Below, one piece after another: positions 1 through 10,400 of a stretch of 64,000 bases of DNA. Where the stretch lies: contig CAJTOJ010000008.1 in the NCBI GenBank assembly GCA_910577665.1, positions 60,179 to 124,178 on the forward strand, read 5' to 3'. A program made the translations under genes and the position numbers. How positions within the stretch are numbered: the first letter of the stretch is position 1; each line of letters starts with the position of its first letter. Origin of the DNA: an uncultured Acetatifactor sp. GTDB taxonomy: Bacteria; Bacillota; Clostridia; Lachnospirales; Lachnospiraceae. A model generated the notes under the pieces. That model had not been told where the DNA came from. It saw only the letters and a program-made list of their open reading frames with translations, and ran no database searches.

Positions 1-1885
1 ATGCATAATACTGTGCCTGGGCTTCCCACATTTTCTGGTATAGTCCGCCAGCCTCCAGAAGCTCCCCGTGAGTGCCATTTTCCACCACCCTGCCTTCCTC
101 AAACACCAGGATGCGGTCACAGAAATGACAGCTGGAGAGCCTGTGGGAGATGTAGATGGCCCCTTTATCCTTCACGAAGCGGTTCATTCTCTGATAGACT
201 TCCGCCTCTGCCACCGGATCCAGGGCAGCAGTCGGCTCATCCAGGATCACATAGTCCGCGTCTTTGTACAGACACCGGGCTATGGCCACCTTCTGGTTCT
301 CTCCGCCGGACAGCTCCAGGCCATCTTCCCCGAAATACTTGTACACCTGGGTATGCAGGCCTTTTTCCAGGCTCTTTAGCCTGTCACCGAACCCGGCAAA
401 CTCCAGACTATCCGATACCAGGCTCTCCTGATAGTCGCTTGCCGATGCCACATTCTCTCCCAGTTCAAAAGCAAATATCTGATAATCCTGAAACACGGTG
501 GAGAACAGATCCATGTACTGATCATACTGGTATCTGCGGATATCCACACCGTTTAAGAGGATCTCTCCCTCTTCCGGATCATACAGGCGGCAGAGCAGCT
601 TGATAAAAGTAGTCTTGCCGGAGCCGTTTTTACCCACCACCGCCAGTTTCTCCCCCTTCTTGAAAGAACAGTTCACATTGTGCAGCACAGGCTGCGCACT
701 GCCCGGATAGGTGAAAGTCACATTCCGGAAGGTGAACTCATATGCCTCCCGGATCTGCTTTGTCACAGGCAATGTCCCTGTATCCATACGGTTGGGCAGA
801 TCCAGGAAAGTAAAATAATCATGGATATACCTTAGGTTCTGCAGGAAGTCCCGCACCACCTCACTGAACAGTGTGATGCCATCTCCCAGCTGCGTCACAG
901 CGCCAGTATACTGCAGGATACTGCCCGCCCCGAAAGCGCCGAAAAATGCCTTCACACCTACGAACAGATAGACCACCATATGGAAAAACCGGGAAAGAAA
1001 CGTGGGAAGGCCTGTCATCTTCCTCTCATACCGGAAAACCCGCCTGGAGATCTCCACCACCTCCCCGGCCAATGCCTCCAGCCTGCGGCTGATCACACCC
1101 TCCGCCCCGAACAGGCGCAGCTCCTTGCCCTTGGTGTACTCTGCACAGCCTCTTTCCAGCAGGGCCATCATCTGGTTGCCCGGCCTGCGGCTGTCTTCTC
1201 CCATCTGGTAATAGCATTTCTGTACCTTGGTGGAAGTCCAGATGGTAAAGCCGATGGTCAGCGCAGCAAATAGCCAGAACAACACAGCTGCCAGCCAGTG
1301 GTTCAAAAAAGCCACTATCTTCCCTTCACCCACAGCCCTGGCCATAAATAACTGCGCCGTCAATGTCACGGAGATGGCAATGGTGGTCAGTGCCTGCAGG
1401 AAATTCTTCACCTGCCAGGCCAGTGCCACGACACCTCTCCCATAATGGTAATAGGTGATGGTCCATTTTCTCTCATTTACCTGCGGGTTCCCGCTCATGC
1501 CATATTCCATTTTCCAGGCTTTTTCTGCCACGGATCTGTCCACGTGCTTCATCACAACATACTGGAGCACATCCTGAAGCTGTCCCAGAAAATCCAGCAG
1601 CCGCCTTCCCAGAAAATTCAGCACCACCAGCAGCAGGGCCAGGAAAAAGAGCTGCCGCATGTCCCTTCCCGGATCTGCCAGTCCTGTCAGGATGGCGGCA
1701 GACAGGATGATTCCGATGTAAGGATATGCCGCCGACAGCAGGGCATGCAAGACCGCCACCGGCAGGATCCCGGGAGAATCCTTTGCCAGGTACTTCAGCC
1801 CTCTTATGACCGTGCCCATGCGATGGAATTCCGGCTCTTTCCCCACTTCTTTCTTCTTAACTGTCTTCTTTTCTTTCCCACTCAT
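1..1885 (-). CDS. ABC exporter half-transporter, ATPase-permease fusion (C-terminus cut by window edge)
   Basis: Membrane-embedded half of a type I ABC exporter; reading starts at the ATG at 1885-1883 and stays open to base 1, so about 628 residues are visible and only the last few are missing. Roughly the first 330 residues are hydrophobic transmembrane segments; the nucleotide-binding domain follows with Walker A GKNGSGKTT, signature LSGGENQK and Walker B VILDEPTAALDP, then the H-loop ISHRLSS. The start codon overlaps the stop of the upstream exporter gene in an ATGA junction, so the two halves are translationally coupled and probably form a heterodimer. The substrate cannot be read from the sequence; peptides, lipids or drugs are all possible. 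Family assignment is firm, function is not. Confidence 0.9.
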   Translation of the reverse strand, partial: MSGKEKKTVKKKEVGKEPEFHRMGTVIRGLKYLAKDSPGILPVAVLHALLSAAYPYIGIILSAAILTGLADPGRDMRQLFFLALLLVVLNFLGRRLLDFLGQLQDVLQYVVMKHVDRSVAEKAWKMEYGMSGNPQVNERKWTITYYHYGRGVVALAWQVKNFLQALTTIAISVTLTAQLFMARAVGEGKIVAFLNHWLAAVLFWLFAALTIGFTIWTSTKVQKCYYQMGEDSRRPGNQMMALLERGCAEYTKGKELRLFGAEGVISRRLEALAGEVVEISRRVFRYERKMTGLPTFLSRFFHMVVYLFVGVKAFFGAFGAGSILQYTGAVTQLGDGITLFSEVVRDFLQNLRYIHDYFTFLDLPNRMDTGTLPVTKQIREAYEFTFRNVTFTYPGSAQPVLHNVNCSFKKGEKLAVVGKNGSGKTTFIKLLCRLYDPEEGEILLNGVDIRRYQYDQYMDLFSTVFQDYQIFAFELGENVASASDYQESLVSDSLEFAGFGDRLKSLEKGLHTQVYKYFGEDGLELSGGENQKVAIARCLYKDADYVILDEPTAALDPVAEAEVYQRMNRFVKDKGAIYISHRLSSCHFCDRILVFEEGRVVENGTHGELLEAGGLYQKMWEAQAQYYA

Positions 1886-3855
1886 ATCAGATCCCCCACC
1901 TCTTCCTGCTCACCGCCGTCCATCCCCACTTCCCGCCATCTGTAATACCTGCTCTGGATCTGGAACATTTCTGCATATCTCCCCTGCGCTCCCAACAGCT
2001 CTTCATGGCTGCCTGCCTCTATCACCCTGCCATGTTCCATCAGCAGGACACGATGGCAGAACCGGGTGCTGGCCAGTCTGTGGGAGATAAACACCGTAGT
2101 GCGATCCTTGGAAAATTGCTGGTACTGTTCATACAGCTGGCTCTCCATCAGAGGATCCAGGGCGGCAGTTGGCTCATCCAGCACCAGAAGCGGGGCCTGC
2201 TTATAGAGTGCCCTGGCCAGCATCAGCTTCTGGGTCTCCCCGCCGGAGAAGTCCACCGCCGACTCATAGACCCCTTTGCCAAGCATACTCTCCAGCCCAT
2301 CCGGCAGCTTCTCTATCACTTTCTGCAGATCTGCCTCCTCCAGACACCGGTCCAGAAGCTCCTTTTGTACCTGGCCCTCTGGCACCAGATTCTCCAGAAG
2401 GGACAGGGGAAACAGTCCCACTTCCTGGAAGACACCGGAGAATATCCGCAGCCAGGAACTTCTCGTATACCTGTCCCGGTTCACACCGTCTATCCGGATC
2501 TCCCCTTCCGTGGGATCATAGAACCCGCATAAAAGCTTCACAAAGGTGGTCTTCCCTGCCCCATTGCACCCCACCAGGGCAATGTTCTCCCCTGGATGCA
2601 GCACCAGGTCCAGATCCTGGATCACAGGTTCTTTCTCTCCCTCATACCGGAATGTCACATGCACAAAAGCAATCTCCGGCAGGTGTCCGGCAGGAAGCAC
2701 CAGCTCCTGTCTGCTCTGGAGGGCACATGCCTCATCTGCTTTTCCAGCCTCCCGGGTTCCTTTCCCCTTACAGGTTCCTGCCTTTTCTGATTCCACCTTT
2801 TCTGATTCCGCATTTTCTATATGCACTTCCCGGGCCAGCCGTTCCATAAACCGTCTGTCCTCTCCCACATACAGGGCATTCTGATGCAACTGCCGCATAC
2901 CGCCAACTATATTGCCACACCAGGTGGCAAAACCTGTAATCACCCCGAAATACAGTACAAACCCGGCGGCATCCAGCCTGCCCTCACAGACCAGCCATAT
3001 CAGGTACAGATAGGCAGCAGCCTCCCACACCATCCGGGTAGCCCCGCCTGTCAGGCTCTCCAGGAAATAGTTGGCCTGCATCCGCACCGTATAACGGACC
3101 CTCTGGCCCAGATACCTGTCATACATTTCTTTCAGCCAGGGTGCCATGCCATAGAGCCGCACATCCTTGGCTGCCTGGAAATCCCCCAGTTCCTGGGCCA
3201 GGTAGTGGGTCTTCCTGTCCAGGTTCATCCATTTGTGCCGGTTGGCTGCATCCCACTGGTTGCAGCGATACCCCACAATATAGTTGACAGCAGTACCCGC
3301 CATCACCAGCAGCAATATCCAGGGGGACAATCCAGAGAGCATACCCACATAGAGAAGCATGCCGATCAGGGCCTGGACCGTCTTGGAGAAGGCACCCATG
3401 AATCCCGTGGTATAAGTGTCCTCCCACATGTTACGTCTAAGCTGCTGCCAGAATTCCCCCTGGAACCTGGCATTCTCGATCCTGGAATAGGGTGCTTCCA
3501 TGGAGGCCCTGGCGATCTGGAGAATACGTCTGTAACCGATCTCCTTGTTCTTTTCTTTCTTGGTCTGCTCCACATAATTGCTGGCCACATACAGGCAGAC
3601 CAGCCCCCCGCCCAGCCAGGCCAGATGCCAGGCCAGCATCCCCAGGTTCCTGCCTTCTGTGATATCCGCCACCAGCACCGATGGCAGGTACACCCCCAGC
3701 AGGGAAATCGCAATGGCGAATACCACCTCCAGGCCATACAGCCACACGAATCCAGGTGACTCCCTGTACAGGAACCTCAGCCAGTACCAGAGATTAGATG
3801 CCTGGCTGTAAGGTATCTCCTGCTCCTTATGTTCTTTCCCTTTTGCTCTCTTCAT
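1882..3855 (-). CDS. ABC exporter half-transporter, ATPase-permease fusion
   Basis: First gene of the exporter pair. An upstream in-frame ATG exists at 3882, but the ATG at 3855 is preceded by AAGGAGGG at good spacing and is preferred, giving 657 residues. The N-terminal half holds the membrane segments. A charged, low-complexity linker rich in Glu, Ser and Lys (around residues 345-390) separates it from the ATPase domain, which has Walker A GCNGAGKTT, signature FSGGETQKL and Walker B LLVLDEPTAALDP. The linker is longer than usual for the family. A sigma-A-type promoter lies 47-75 bp upstream. Partner of the downstream half; export substrate unknown. Confidence 0.9.
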   Translation of the reverse strand: MKRAKGKEHKEQEIPYSQASNLWYWLRFLYRESPGFVWLYGLEVVFAIAISLLGVYLPSVLVADITEGRNLGMLAWHLAWLGGGLVCLYVASNYVEQTKKEKNKEIGYRRILQIARASMEAPYSRIENARFQGEFWQQLRRNMWEDTYTTGFMGAFSKTVQALIGMLLYVGMLSGLSPWILLLVMAGTAVNYIVGYRCNQWDAANRHKWMNLDRKTHYLAQELGDFQAAKDVRLYGMAPWLKEMYDRYLGQRVRYTVRMQANYFLESLTGGATRMVWEAAAYLYLIWLVCEGRLDAAGFVLYFGVITGFATWCGNIVGGMRQLHQNALYVGEDRRFMERLAREVHIENAESEKVESEKAGTCKGKGTREAGKADEACALQSRQELVLPAGHLPEIAFVHVTFRYEGEKEPVIQDLDLVLHPGENIALVGCNGAGKTTFVKLLCGFYDPTEGEIRIDGVNRDRYTRSSWLRIFSGVFQEVGLFPLSLLENLVPEGQVQKELLDRCLEEADLQKVIEKLPDGLESMLGKGVYESAVDFSGGETQKLMLARALYKQAPLLVLDEPTAALDPLMESQLYEQYQQFSKDRTTVFISHRLASTRFCHRVLLMEHGRVIEAGSHEELLGAQGRYAEMFQIQSRYYRWREVGMDGGEQEEVGDLI

Positions 3856-3901
3856 ACACCCTCCTTGTCCTGCAGCCACCACATAAACAACCTTGGATTG
3901 T

Positions 3902-3930
3902 ATGGTAACAAACCTGTACTAAGAAGTCAA
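3902..3930 (-). promoter_or_regulatory. Sigma-A-type promoter of the ABC exporter pair
   Basis: On the minus strand TTGACT (3930-3925) and TACCAT (3907-3902) are separated by exactly 17 bp. A GGTGCG-TTTT-CGCACC hairpin (3947-3962) sits just upstream of the -35 box; it may belong to the 3' end of lacZ rather than act as an operator. Confidence 0.6.
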
Positions 3931-3983
3931 TCCACTCTTCCTGAAAGGTGCGAAAACGCACCCGAACGGTAAAGTCCAAAGCG

Positions 3984-4036
3984 TGAAAGAAAGCTGTTGC
4001 TCCAGCAGAATATACATCTGCTTTTGCAACAGCTTC
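3984..4036 (-). terminator. Probable terminator hairpin after lacZ
   Basis: Ten-base perfect arms AAGCTGTTGC and GCAACAGCTT (3991-4000 and 4026-4035) enclose a second small hairpin. On the minus strand the stem is followed by TTTCTTTC, a modest T-rich tail, about 45 bp after the lacZ stop codon. Confidence 0.5.
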
Positions 4037-4080
4037 TTCCAGCCATTTCCCGCCTATATACGGGAAACCGTATGGAATCC

Positions 4081-7000
4081 TCAGAACCGTAGTCCGAAGG
4101 CAAAGGTAAACTCGTTCTCCCGAAGCTGGTACTGCTCCTCCGGTCCAGGGCCGCAGCTGTTGGAGCCGATGCCGTCCTGCCTGTAATCAATGCATAGCAC
4201 GGTTGTACCGCTGGGTACCAGCTCATAATTGTGCATTTTCCCTGTAAGCTCCTCCTGGGTATAGGGGGAGGCATTAAAGGAAAATCCCTTTCTGGATGCC
4301 ACGGACAGATGTATGTCCTCCCCTGCCACCTCCACATAGCTCACATCGTGATGGCTGCCGTTCTCCTGGGGATAGAGATAATCCTCATGCAGGGAATCCA
4401 CCGTCCCCTGGAACCTGCCATGATATGCTGCCCGGCACTTGTCCGGATAGCTTTCCACAGGTCCCAGTCCATAGTAAGTCACCTGCCGCATACCCTCAGG
4501 CAGCATCATACGCACGCCGAACCGGGGAAGTCTGGGGAACACAGGGTTCTTCTTCACCGCAAGCTCCACATCCACACTGCCATCGTGCCACACCCTCCAC
4601 AGGGCATGGATATCCATGATCCGCTGCATGTACACAGGTGCCAGGGACAGGGTGGTATGGATATCCACATACGCCTTCCCCGCTTCCTCTCCCCTGGTGC
4701 AGGCCGTGGTATAAGCCCTGGTCACAGGATGGTCATACTGTACATCCTTCCAGGTATGGCGGATATTCCTGTCATTGTCCGTCGGTGCACGCCATATGTT
4801 GAACTCCATGGGCTGCTCCAGGAAGCTGCGGTTATGGTGTACCATCTGGCAGAACAGTCCTTTGAATTTGTCATAGGTATAGCAGAAAGCTTCCGCCTCC
4901 ACCGTCACATAGTGGTCGTCCTCCCTGATCTGTAGGTTTCCCGCCTCACCTGTCAGGGGCTGCCCCAGGAGCACCAGGGTCCGGACCGGATTAGCCTCCG
5001 GTACGGACAGAGCCACCTCGTCAAAACCAAGCTCTGCTCCTGCTGGCAGGACACCCATGGCCTCCTTCTGGATCCAGTTCACCTTCAGGTAATATCTGCC
5101 TTCCCCTGGTTTCGGTATCTGCAGAACCACCTCCCCTTCTCCATGGGGGGCAATGTCCAGACAGGCACTATCCACCTGTCCACCTGCCACCTTCTCCCCG
5201 TCACAGGTTACCTCCCATACAAGGGTACAGTACTCCTTCAGATTCAGGAAATCCATGTAATTATGGATCCGCAATATGCCTTTTTCCTGGTCATAGGACA
5301 CGACCCTGGCCGGGCGGTGGACATTCTTGAACTCCAGCAGTCCCGTGTGAGGCCTGCGGTCCGGGTACACCAGCCCATCCATGCAGAAATTGCCGTCATG
5401 GGGATATTCCCCATGGTCTCCGCCGTAGTAATAAAGCTTCCTGCCAGATACATCCCGGCCCTTGTAGATAGCGTGGTCGCACCACTCCCAGACCATACCC
5501 CCACAGGCGCCGTCATACTGGTGCATGACCTGGAAATAATCCTCCAGGTTTCCCGGCCCGTTGCCCATGGCATGGCTGTACTCACACAGGAACAAGGGTC
5601 TTGCAGCTGGCACGTCATACCGCTTATTGGGATCTCTCTCTTCCGTGGAACCAAAATAGGTATGGTAATCCTTTACCCCCAGATACATTCTGCTGTACAG
5701 GTCCACACAGGAATAATCGTAATCCCCCTTCTTGGACCCTGGCACATTGTAAGCGTTCTCGTAATGGGTGATCCGTGTGTCATCATAGGCTTTGGTCCAC
5801 TTGAGAGCTTCCTCAAAGCCGCAGCCGTAGGCTGCCTCATTTCCCATGGACCAGGCGAATACACAGGGCCTGTTCTTGTCCCTGGTGACACATTTCTTCG
5901 TCCGGTCCACCGTGGCAGGGATGTAATCCGGGTTGTCCGCAATCCAGGTGTTATTCACACCCCACTCCTGCTTGTAAGCCATCTCTGCCCCATGGCTCTC
6001 ATTATCCGCCTCATCCATCACATAGAAACCGTACTGGTCGCAGAGCTGGTAGAACTGTGGTGCATTGGGATAATGGCTGGTGCGGATGGAATTCACATTA
6101 TGTGCCTTCATCAGCTCCAGGTCCCTGTGCATCTGTTCCAGGCTGATGGCAAATCCTGTCACCGGGTCACTGTCGTGGCGGTTCACGCCGTGAAGCTTGA
6201 TCTTCTGTCCGTTGAAATACAGTATCCCTTCCCGGACCGCCACTTCTCGGATACCCATGCGCTCCACAATCACTTCCCCGGCTGTCTCCATAACCACCGT
6301 ATACAGGTACGGGGTCTCCGCACTCCACAGATGGATATCCTCCAGCTCCAGGGTCATATGGCTGCTGCCCTCCTTCCGGCACAGTACCTTCCCGGCGGCA
6401 TCCTCTATGGATACCTGTACCGGAATCTCCCTGTCCAGATAAGTAAAGGCAAGGTCTACCACGGCCTTTGCCGATGCCAGGTCCGGCTTGGCCTTCAGGA
6501 AATAATCGTACACACAGTCCCTGGGACGGGCCAGCAGATACACGTCCCTAAAGATCCCGCTCATACGGAATTTATCCTGGTCCTCCATATAGCTGCCGTC
6601 ACACCATTTTAAAACCAGCACTGCCAGAGAGTTCTCCCCTTCCCGCAGTCTGTCCGTCACGTCAAATTCCGCCGTGGCATGGGACACCTGACTGTATCCC
6701 ACATAGACACCATTTACCCACACATAGAAGCAGGAGTCCACTCCTTCAAAATTCAGGAACACTCTGGGGGCCCCTTCCTTTTTCTCCCAGATAAAGCTGC
6801 GCCTGTATGCCCCGCAGGGATTCTCCAGGGGCACATAAGGAGGATCCAGCGGAAAAGGATAGCATACATTTGTGTACTGTTGGAGATCGTAGCCGTTCAT
6901 CTGCCACACAGAGGGCACCGGAATGGTATCCCAGGCCGCCTGTGCCTCATAGTCCTCTTTGTAGAACTCCTCTTTCAAGTCATAGATACTGTCATAATAC

Positions 7001-7161
7001 CGGAAATCCCACACGCCGTTCAAGGACAGGAACCGGTCAGAGCGCTCCCTGTGCTCCTCTAAGCCATCCTGCCTGCTGCCAGCCGGTATGTAGTAGGCCC
7101 GGTCCGGCATGGTATTCTCGTGGAGGACATGAATGTCCTCGTAATGTCTTGGAATGATCAT
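4081..7161 (-). CDS. lacZ: Beta-galactosidase, LacZ-type, glycoside hydrolase family 2
   Basis: Hydrolyses terminal beta-galactosides in the cytoplasm. The protein has the full LacZ layout: jelly-roll sugar-binding domain, immunoglobulin-like domains, TIM barrel, and the C-terminal beta-galactosidase small-chain domain (WRAPTDND region). The catalytic acid/base is Glu442 in MGNEAAYG and the nucleophile Glu527 in LCEYSHAMGNG; HYPNAP and DEADNESHG barrel motifs are also present. The track allows a start at 7254, but the ATG at 7161 is preceded by GGAAAGGAAG and gives 1026 residues, close to the 1023 of E. coli LacZ. No signal peptide. It lies 140 bp downstream of the alpha-mannosidase on the same strand, which suggests joint use of galactose- and mannose-containing glycans. 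Confidence 0.95.
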   Translation of the reverse strand: MIIPRHYEDIHVLHENTMPDRAYYIPAGSRQDGLEEHRERSDRFLSLNGVWDFRYYDSIYDLKEEFYKEDYEAQAAWDTIPVPSVWQMNGYDLQQYTNVCYPFPLDPPYVPLENPCGAYRRSFIWEKKEGAPRVFLNFEGVDSCFYVWVNGVYVGYSQVSHATAEFDVTDRLREGENSLAVLVLKWCDGSYMEDQDKFRMSGIFRDVYLLARPRDCVYDYFLKAKPDLASAKAVVDLAFTYLDREIPVQVSIEDAAGKVLCRKEGSSHMTLELEDIHLWSAETPYLYTVVMETAGEVIVERMGIREVAVREGILYFNGQKIKLHGVNRHDSDPVTGFAISLEQMHRDLELMKAHNVNSIRTSHYPNAPQFYQLCDQYGFYVMDEADNESHGAEMAYKQEWGVNNTWIADNPDYIPATVDRTKKCVTRDKNRPCVFAWSMGNEAAYGCGFEEALKWTKAYDDTRITHYENAYNVPGSKKGDYDYSCVDLYSRMYLGVKDYHTYFGSTEERDPNKRYDVPAARPLFLCEYSHAMGNGPGNLEDYFQVMHQYDGACGGMVWEWCDHAIYKGRDVSGRKLYYYGGDHGEYPHDGNFCMDGLVYPDRRPHTGLLEFKNVHRPARVVSYDQEKGILRIHNYMDFLNLKEYCTLVWEVTCDGEKVAGGQVDSACLDIAPHGEGEVVLQIPKPGEGRYYLKVNWIQKEAMGVLPAGAELGFDEVALSVPEANPVRTLVLLGQPLTGEAGNLQIREDDHYVTVEAEAFCYTYDKFKGLFCQMVHHNRSFLEQPMEFNIWRAPTDNDRNIRHTWKDVQYDHPVTRAYTTACTRGEEAGKAYVDIHTTLSLAPVYMQRIMDIHALWRVWHDGSVDVELAVKKNPVFPRLPRFGVRMMLPEGMRQVTYYGLGPVESYPDKCRAAYHGRFQGTVDSLHEDYLYPQENGSHHDVSYVEVAGEDIHLSVASRKGFSFNASPYTQEELTGKMHNYELVPSGTTVLCIDYRQDGIGSNSCGPGPEEQYQLRENEFTFAFGLRF

Positions 7162-7301
7162 GTTCTTCCTTTCCCTGGTCCGCTTTTGCGATGCCAGAAT
7201 ATACCAAAAACCAGTTTCAGCGGGGAATTTCCCATGAAGATAACTCCCCGCCAAACCTGATTTCCTGGTACTTGTGTCTTTCTCTTTGAAGCAGTCCGGC
7301 C

Positions 7302-10300
7302 TTACACCAGTTTCAAGGTCACTACCTCGTAAGGCTTCAAGGTCACAGAGATCTTCCGGCCTGCCACCTGTGCCTCAGACTCCTGCTCCTCCAACAGATT
7401 GCATACATAAGCCCTGGCAAAATCTGTATTCACTGTCACCGTGGTCCTGGTGAGGGCATTTTCCGACTCATACATGCGAATCACAACGCCCCGGCCGTCC
7501 TCAGACCGCTTGATGGTCTCGATGACCACATTGGAGGCATTCACTGCAGCATAAGACATCTCTTCCCTGTCCGCAGCACCCTTCTCCACCTTGAGGGGCT
7601 GGTTGAGTCTGTAGGACTCTGCCACTGTGCCTGCCGCCCTCCAGCCTTCCTTGTGGGGATACAGGGCATAGGTAAAGTCGTGCTCCTCCTGGTCCGTGGT
7701 GGGATTGGGCTCTATGCCGGACTTGATCAGGGTCAGGGCCATGTTGCTGTCCTTTACCGAATGCCCATACTTGCAGTCATTTAACAGGCTCACGCCGTAA
7801 TGACCTTCGGAGAGATCCATCCACTTCTGGCCACAGCTCTCGAATCTTGCCACATCCCAGCTGGTATTGGAATGGGTCTTCCTGGTGAGATTACCAAACT
7901 GGACATCGAAGGTAGCTTCATCTGTGTGCACCGCCACAGGGAAATGTACCTTCAGCAGGGTCTGGTGCTCCTTCCAGTCCACATGGGTCTGGAACTCAAT
8001 CCTGCGCTGGTCTGCATAGAAGATCACCTTCTGGGTCAAGGTGGACCTGCTGGCCTTCCTGGTGATGGTCAGCACCGCACGAACCTTGCCGATCTCTGTC
8101 CACTCCATGCTCTCCACACCATCCACATTCCAGCTCTTCTCTGTGTAGAAGATGTCAATATCCCAGTTATCATAGTAAATGGGCTTATCCTCATACATGC
8201 AGATATGATTCAGCGTCTTGCCGGGCTGTACAATCTCCCTGTCGTTCTCCTTGTCATAGATCCGGTCGATCTCACAGTGCTCATCCAGGTGTACGCTGTA
8301 GAAAGGCGTCTCCAGGGTGTAATCATCCACCAGGGTGAAAGCTTCTGCCTGGTCTTTCGCTTCTTCCGCGTATTTCCCTTTGCTGAAGACACGGTAGCCC
8401 TTGGAAGGAATATTCTTCACAAACGCAACAGCGCCTTCCGTTGTCTGCTGTACCGGATACTGGTGCCCTTCTGTGTCCGTGAGGAAGTCCGCATCGCATT
8501 CCCCAAGGAGGACCACATCATTCCTGGTGCCACTGGTGGTATTGATCACCATCACGCCATCCCCTTCCCCGGCCAGTGCCCTGGTGCGTTCCCCGGAAAG
8601 AGTATCCAGATTCTCCTTCACCTGGGCATATTCGGCCTTGGTCACCTCATACACCTGGTGGATGGAAGATCCAGGCAGGATGTCGTGGAACTGGTTTAAG
8701 AGGATGGTCTTCCACATGGCATCCAGTTCGTCTGCCGGATATGCCACTTTGTCTGCGGTGAGCACCGACAGGAATTCCAGATCCATCAGTCCCAGCTCTG
8801 ACTTGCGGTTGGAGCGCTTGTTGCGGGCCATGGAGGTCAGAGTTCCCCTGTGGTACTCAAAGTACAGTTCCCCTTCCCACACGGGCAGACGCTTATTGTC
8901 CTGCACGCGCTCCTTCAGTTCATCGAAGAACACACGGGCAAACTCCTGGCGCACTGTGGGGATTCCCTTTACACCCTTCTCCATTCTCATGGAGGTTTCC
9001 AGCATCTCCCTGGTGGGACCGCCGCCGCCATCCCCGTAGCCGTAGGAGATTAGGATGTCATTGTTGATATCCTTGTTCTGGTAGCGCTGCCAGCCGCCCA
9101 TAATGGCATCCGGATGCAGCATACCGTTATAGGTAGTAAAGAAATTCGCCACCGGCTGTCCCACACCCAGGGTGGTGATCAAGTGGGTCAGCACCTCTGT
9201 CCCGTCAATACCCCTCCACATCATGGTGTCGTAGGGAACCTTGTTGAACTGGTTCCAGGCCAGCTTGGTGGTCATGAAGTAGTCAATGCCGCACTTCTTC
9301 ATGATCTGGGGAAGTGCCCCTGTGTAGCCGAACACATCGGGCAGCCACAGAATGCGGTTGTCCACACCGAACTCTTCCTGGAAGAAACGCTTTCCATGCA
9401 TGAACTGACGGACCAGGGATTCCCCGGAGGTAAGGTTGGTGTCTGCCTCCACCCACATACCGCCTTCCGGCTCCCAGCGCTTCTCAGCCACACGCTCCTT
9501 CACCCTGGCGTACAGTTCCGGGTAGCGCTCCTTCAGGAAGGCATACAGCTGGGGCTGGCTGGACATAAACCGGTAGTTCGGATATTCCTCCATGAGCTTC
9601 AGCACTGTGGCAAAGCTCCTGCCCGTCTTCTCCCTGGTCTGTTCCACTGTCCACCACCAGGCCACGTCTATGTGGGTGTGGCCGATACAGGTGGCGATCA
9701 CATCCTTGTACCCGGCCATATCGGCGTACAGCGCCTTGTCAATGTAATCGGAAGCTTCCTTCAAGGTGCGGTAGAAATCCTCGGAATACGGGGTGCGCAG
9801 ATCCAGGAAATTCACCGTTTCATTCAGGATATTCTCAATATCCTTGCGGTTCTTGTCATCCTCCTCCATGCGGGGGAAGGCCTCCAGGGGAACCTTCAGG
9901 TCATAGTAGAGCTTCGTGATCAGCGCATCCACCTCGTGCATGTTCACGAACAGCTGGAACTCCTGATGCAGGGTTCCTGTGTAGGCCTGCAACTCCAGTA
10001 CCAGTTCCTCCCCTGCCACGGCAGATTCCCTAAGCAGCACTTCCCTGTGGTTCATGTCGATACCCTGCACCGCAGTGCCGTTCACAAACAACAGGAACTG
10101 GGGGTTCTTGCCATCGTCCCACTCATTGATCTGTGTCATGACATGCATCCACATCCGTTTGCCGGCAAGCTCTTCCGGCACGGTATAGATCGTCTTGAAC
10201 CAGTAATGCTTGTCAGGTCCGTACCAGTGCATGGTGTCACAGTCAAAATCTTCCCAGGCCTCTTTCGCAGCCTCTGCATCCTCAGGATGCACATAATTGC

Positions 10301-10400
10301 CTTTTTTGTACTTCCAGTTCTTCACCGGAAATTTCTGCTTCCGCTGGAGCTTCCTCAGCTCATCGCAGATCACCTTGACCCTTTTGTCCAAAAAATGCAT
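7302..10400 (-). CDS. Alpha-mannosidase, glycoside hydrolase family 38
   Basis: Removes alpha-linked mannose from oligosaccharides; GH38 enzymes are metal-dependent retaining hydrolases. The metal-binding motif GHTHIDVAWWW is present, as is the nucleophile Asp355 in WLPDVFGYTG. The 1032 residues follow the bacterial GH38 order: N-terminal beta domain, catalytic alpha/beta barrel, three-helix middle domain (TSMARNKRSNRKSE region) and long beta-sandwich C-terminus. The ATG at 10400 is chosen over one at 10439 because it follows AGGAGGAGAC. There is no signal peptide, so substrates must be imported. Encoded directly before lacZ; no sugar transporter or regulator is adjacent within the window. 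Confidence 0.92.
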   Translation of the reverse strand: MHFLDKRVKVICDELRKLQRKQKFPVKNWKYKKGNYVHPEDAEAAKEAWEDFDCDTMHWYGPDKHYWFKTIYTVPEELAGKRMWMHVMTQINEWDDGKNPQFLLFVNGTAVQGIDMNHREVLLRESAVAGEELVLELQAYTGTLHQEFQLFVNMHEVDALITKLYYDLKVPLEAFPRMEEDDKNRKDIENILNETVNFLDLRTPYSEDFYRTLKEASDYIDKALYADMAGYKDVIATCIGHTHIDVAWWWTVEQTREKTGRSFATVLKLMEEYPNYRFMSSQPQLYAFLKERYPELYARVKERVAEKRWEPEGGMWVEADTNLTSGESLVRQFMHGKRFFQEEFGVDNRILWLPDVFGYTGALPQIMKKCGIDYFMTTKLAWNQFNKVPYDTMMWRGIDGTEVLTHLITTLGVGQPVANFFTTYNGMLHPDAIMGGWQRYQNKDINNDILISYGYGDGGGGPTREMLETSMRMEKGVKGIPTVRQEFARVFFDELKERVQDNKRLPVWEGELYFEYHRGTLTSMARNKRSNRKSELGLMDLEFLSVLTADKVAYPADELDAMWKTILLNQFHDILPGSSIHQVYEVTKAEYAQVKENLDTLSGERTRALAGEGDGVMVINTTSGTRNDVVLLGECDADFLTDTEGHQYPVQQTTEGAVAFVKNIPSKGYRVFSKGKYAEEAKDQAEAFTLVDDYTLETPFYSVHLDEHCEIDRIYDKENDREIVQPGKTLNHICMYEDKPIYYDNWDIDIFYTEKSWNVDGVESMEWTEIGKVRAVLTITRKASRSTLTQKVIFYADQRRIEFQTHVDWKEHQTLLKVHFPVAVHTDEATFDVQFGNLTRKTHSNTSWDVARFESCGQKWMDLSEGHYGVSLLNDCKYGHSVKDSNMALTLIKSGIEPNPTTDQEEHDFTYALYPHKEGWRAAGTVAESYRLNQPLKVEKGAADREEMSYAAVNASNVVIETIKRSEDGRGVVIRMYESENALTRTTVTVNTDFARAYVCNLLEEQESEAQVAGRKISVTLKPYEVVTLKLV

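Noticed and set aside
5143..6612. 489-residue plus-strand ORF antisense to lacZ
   Set aside because: Shadow of a GC-biased gene: the minus strand encodes catalytic LacZ motifs, while this frame has no recognisable domain.
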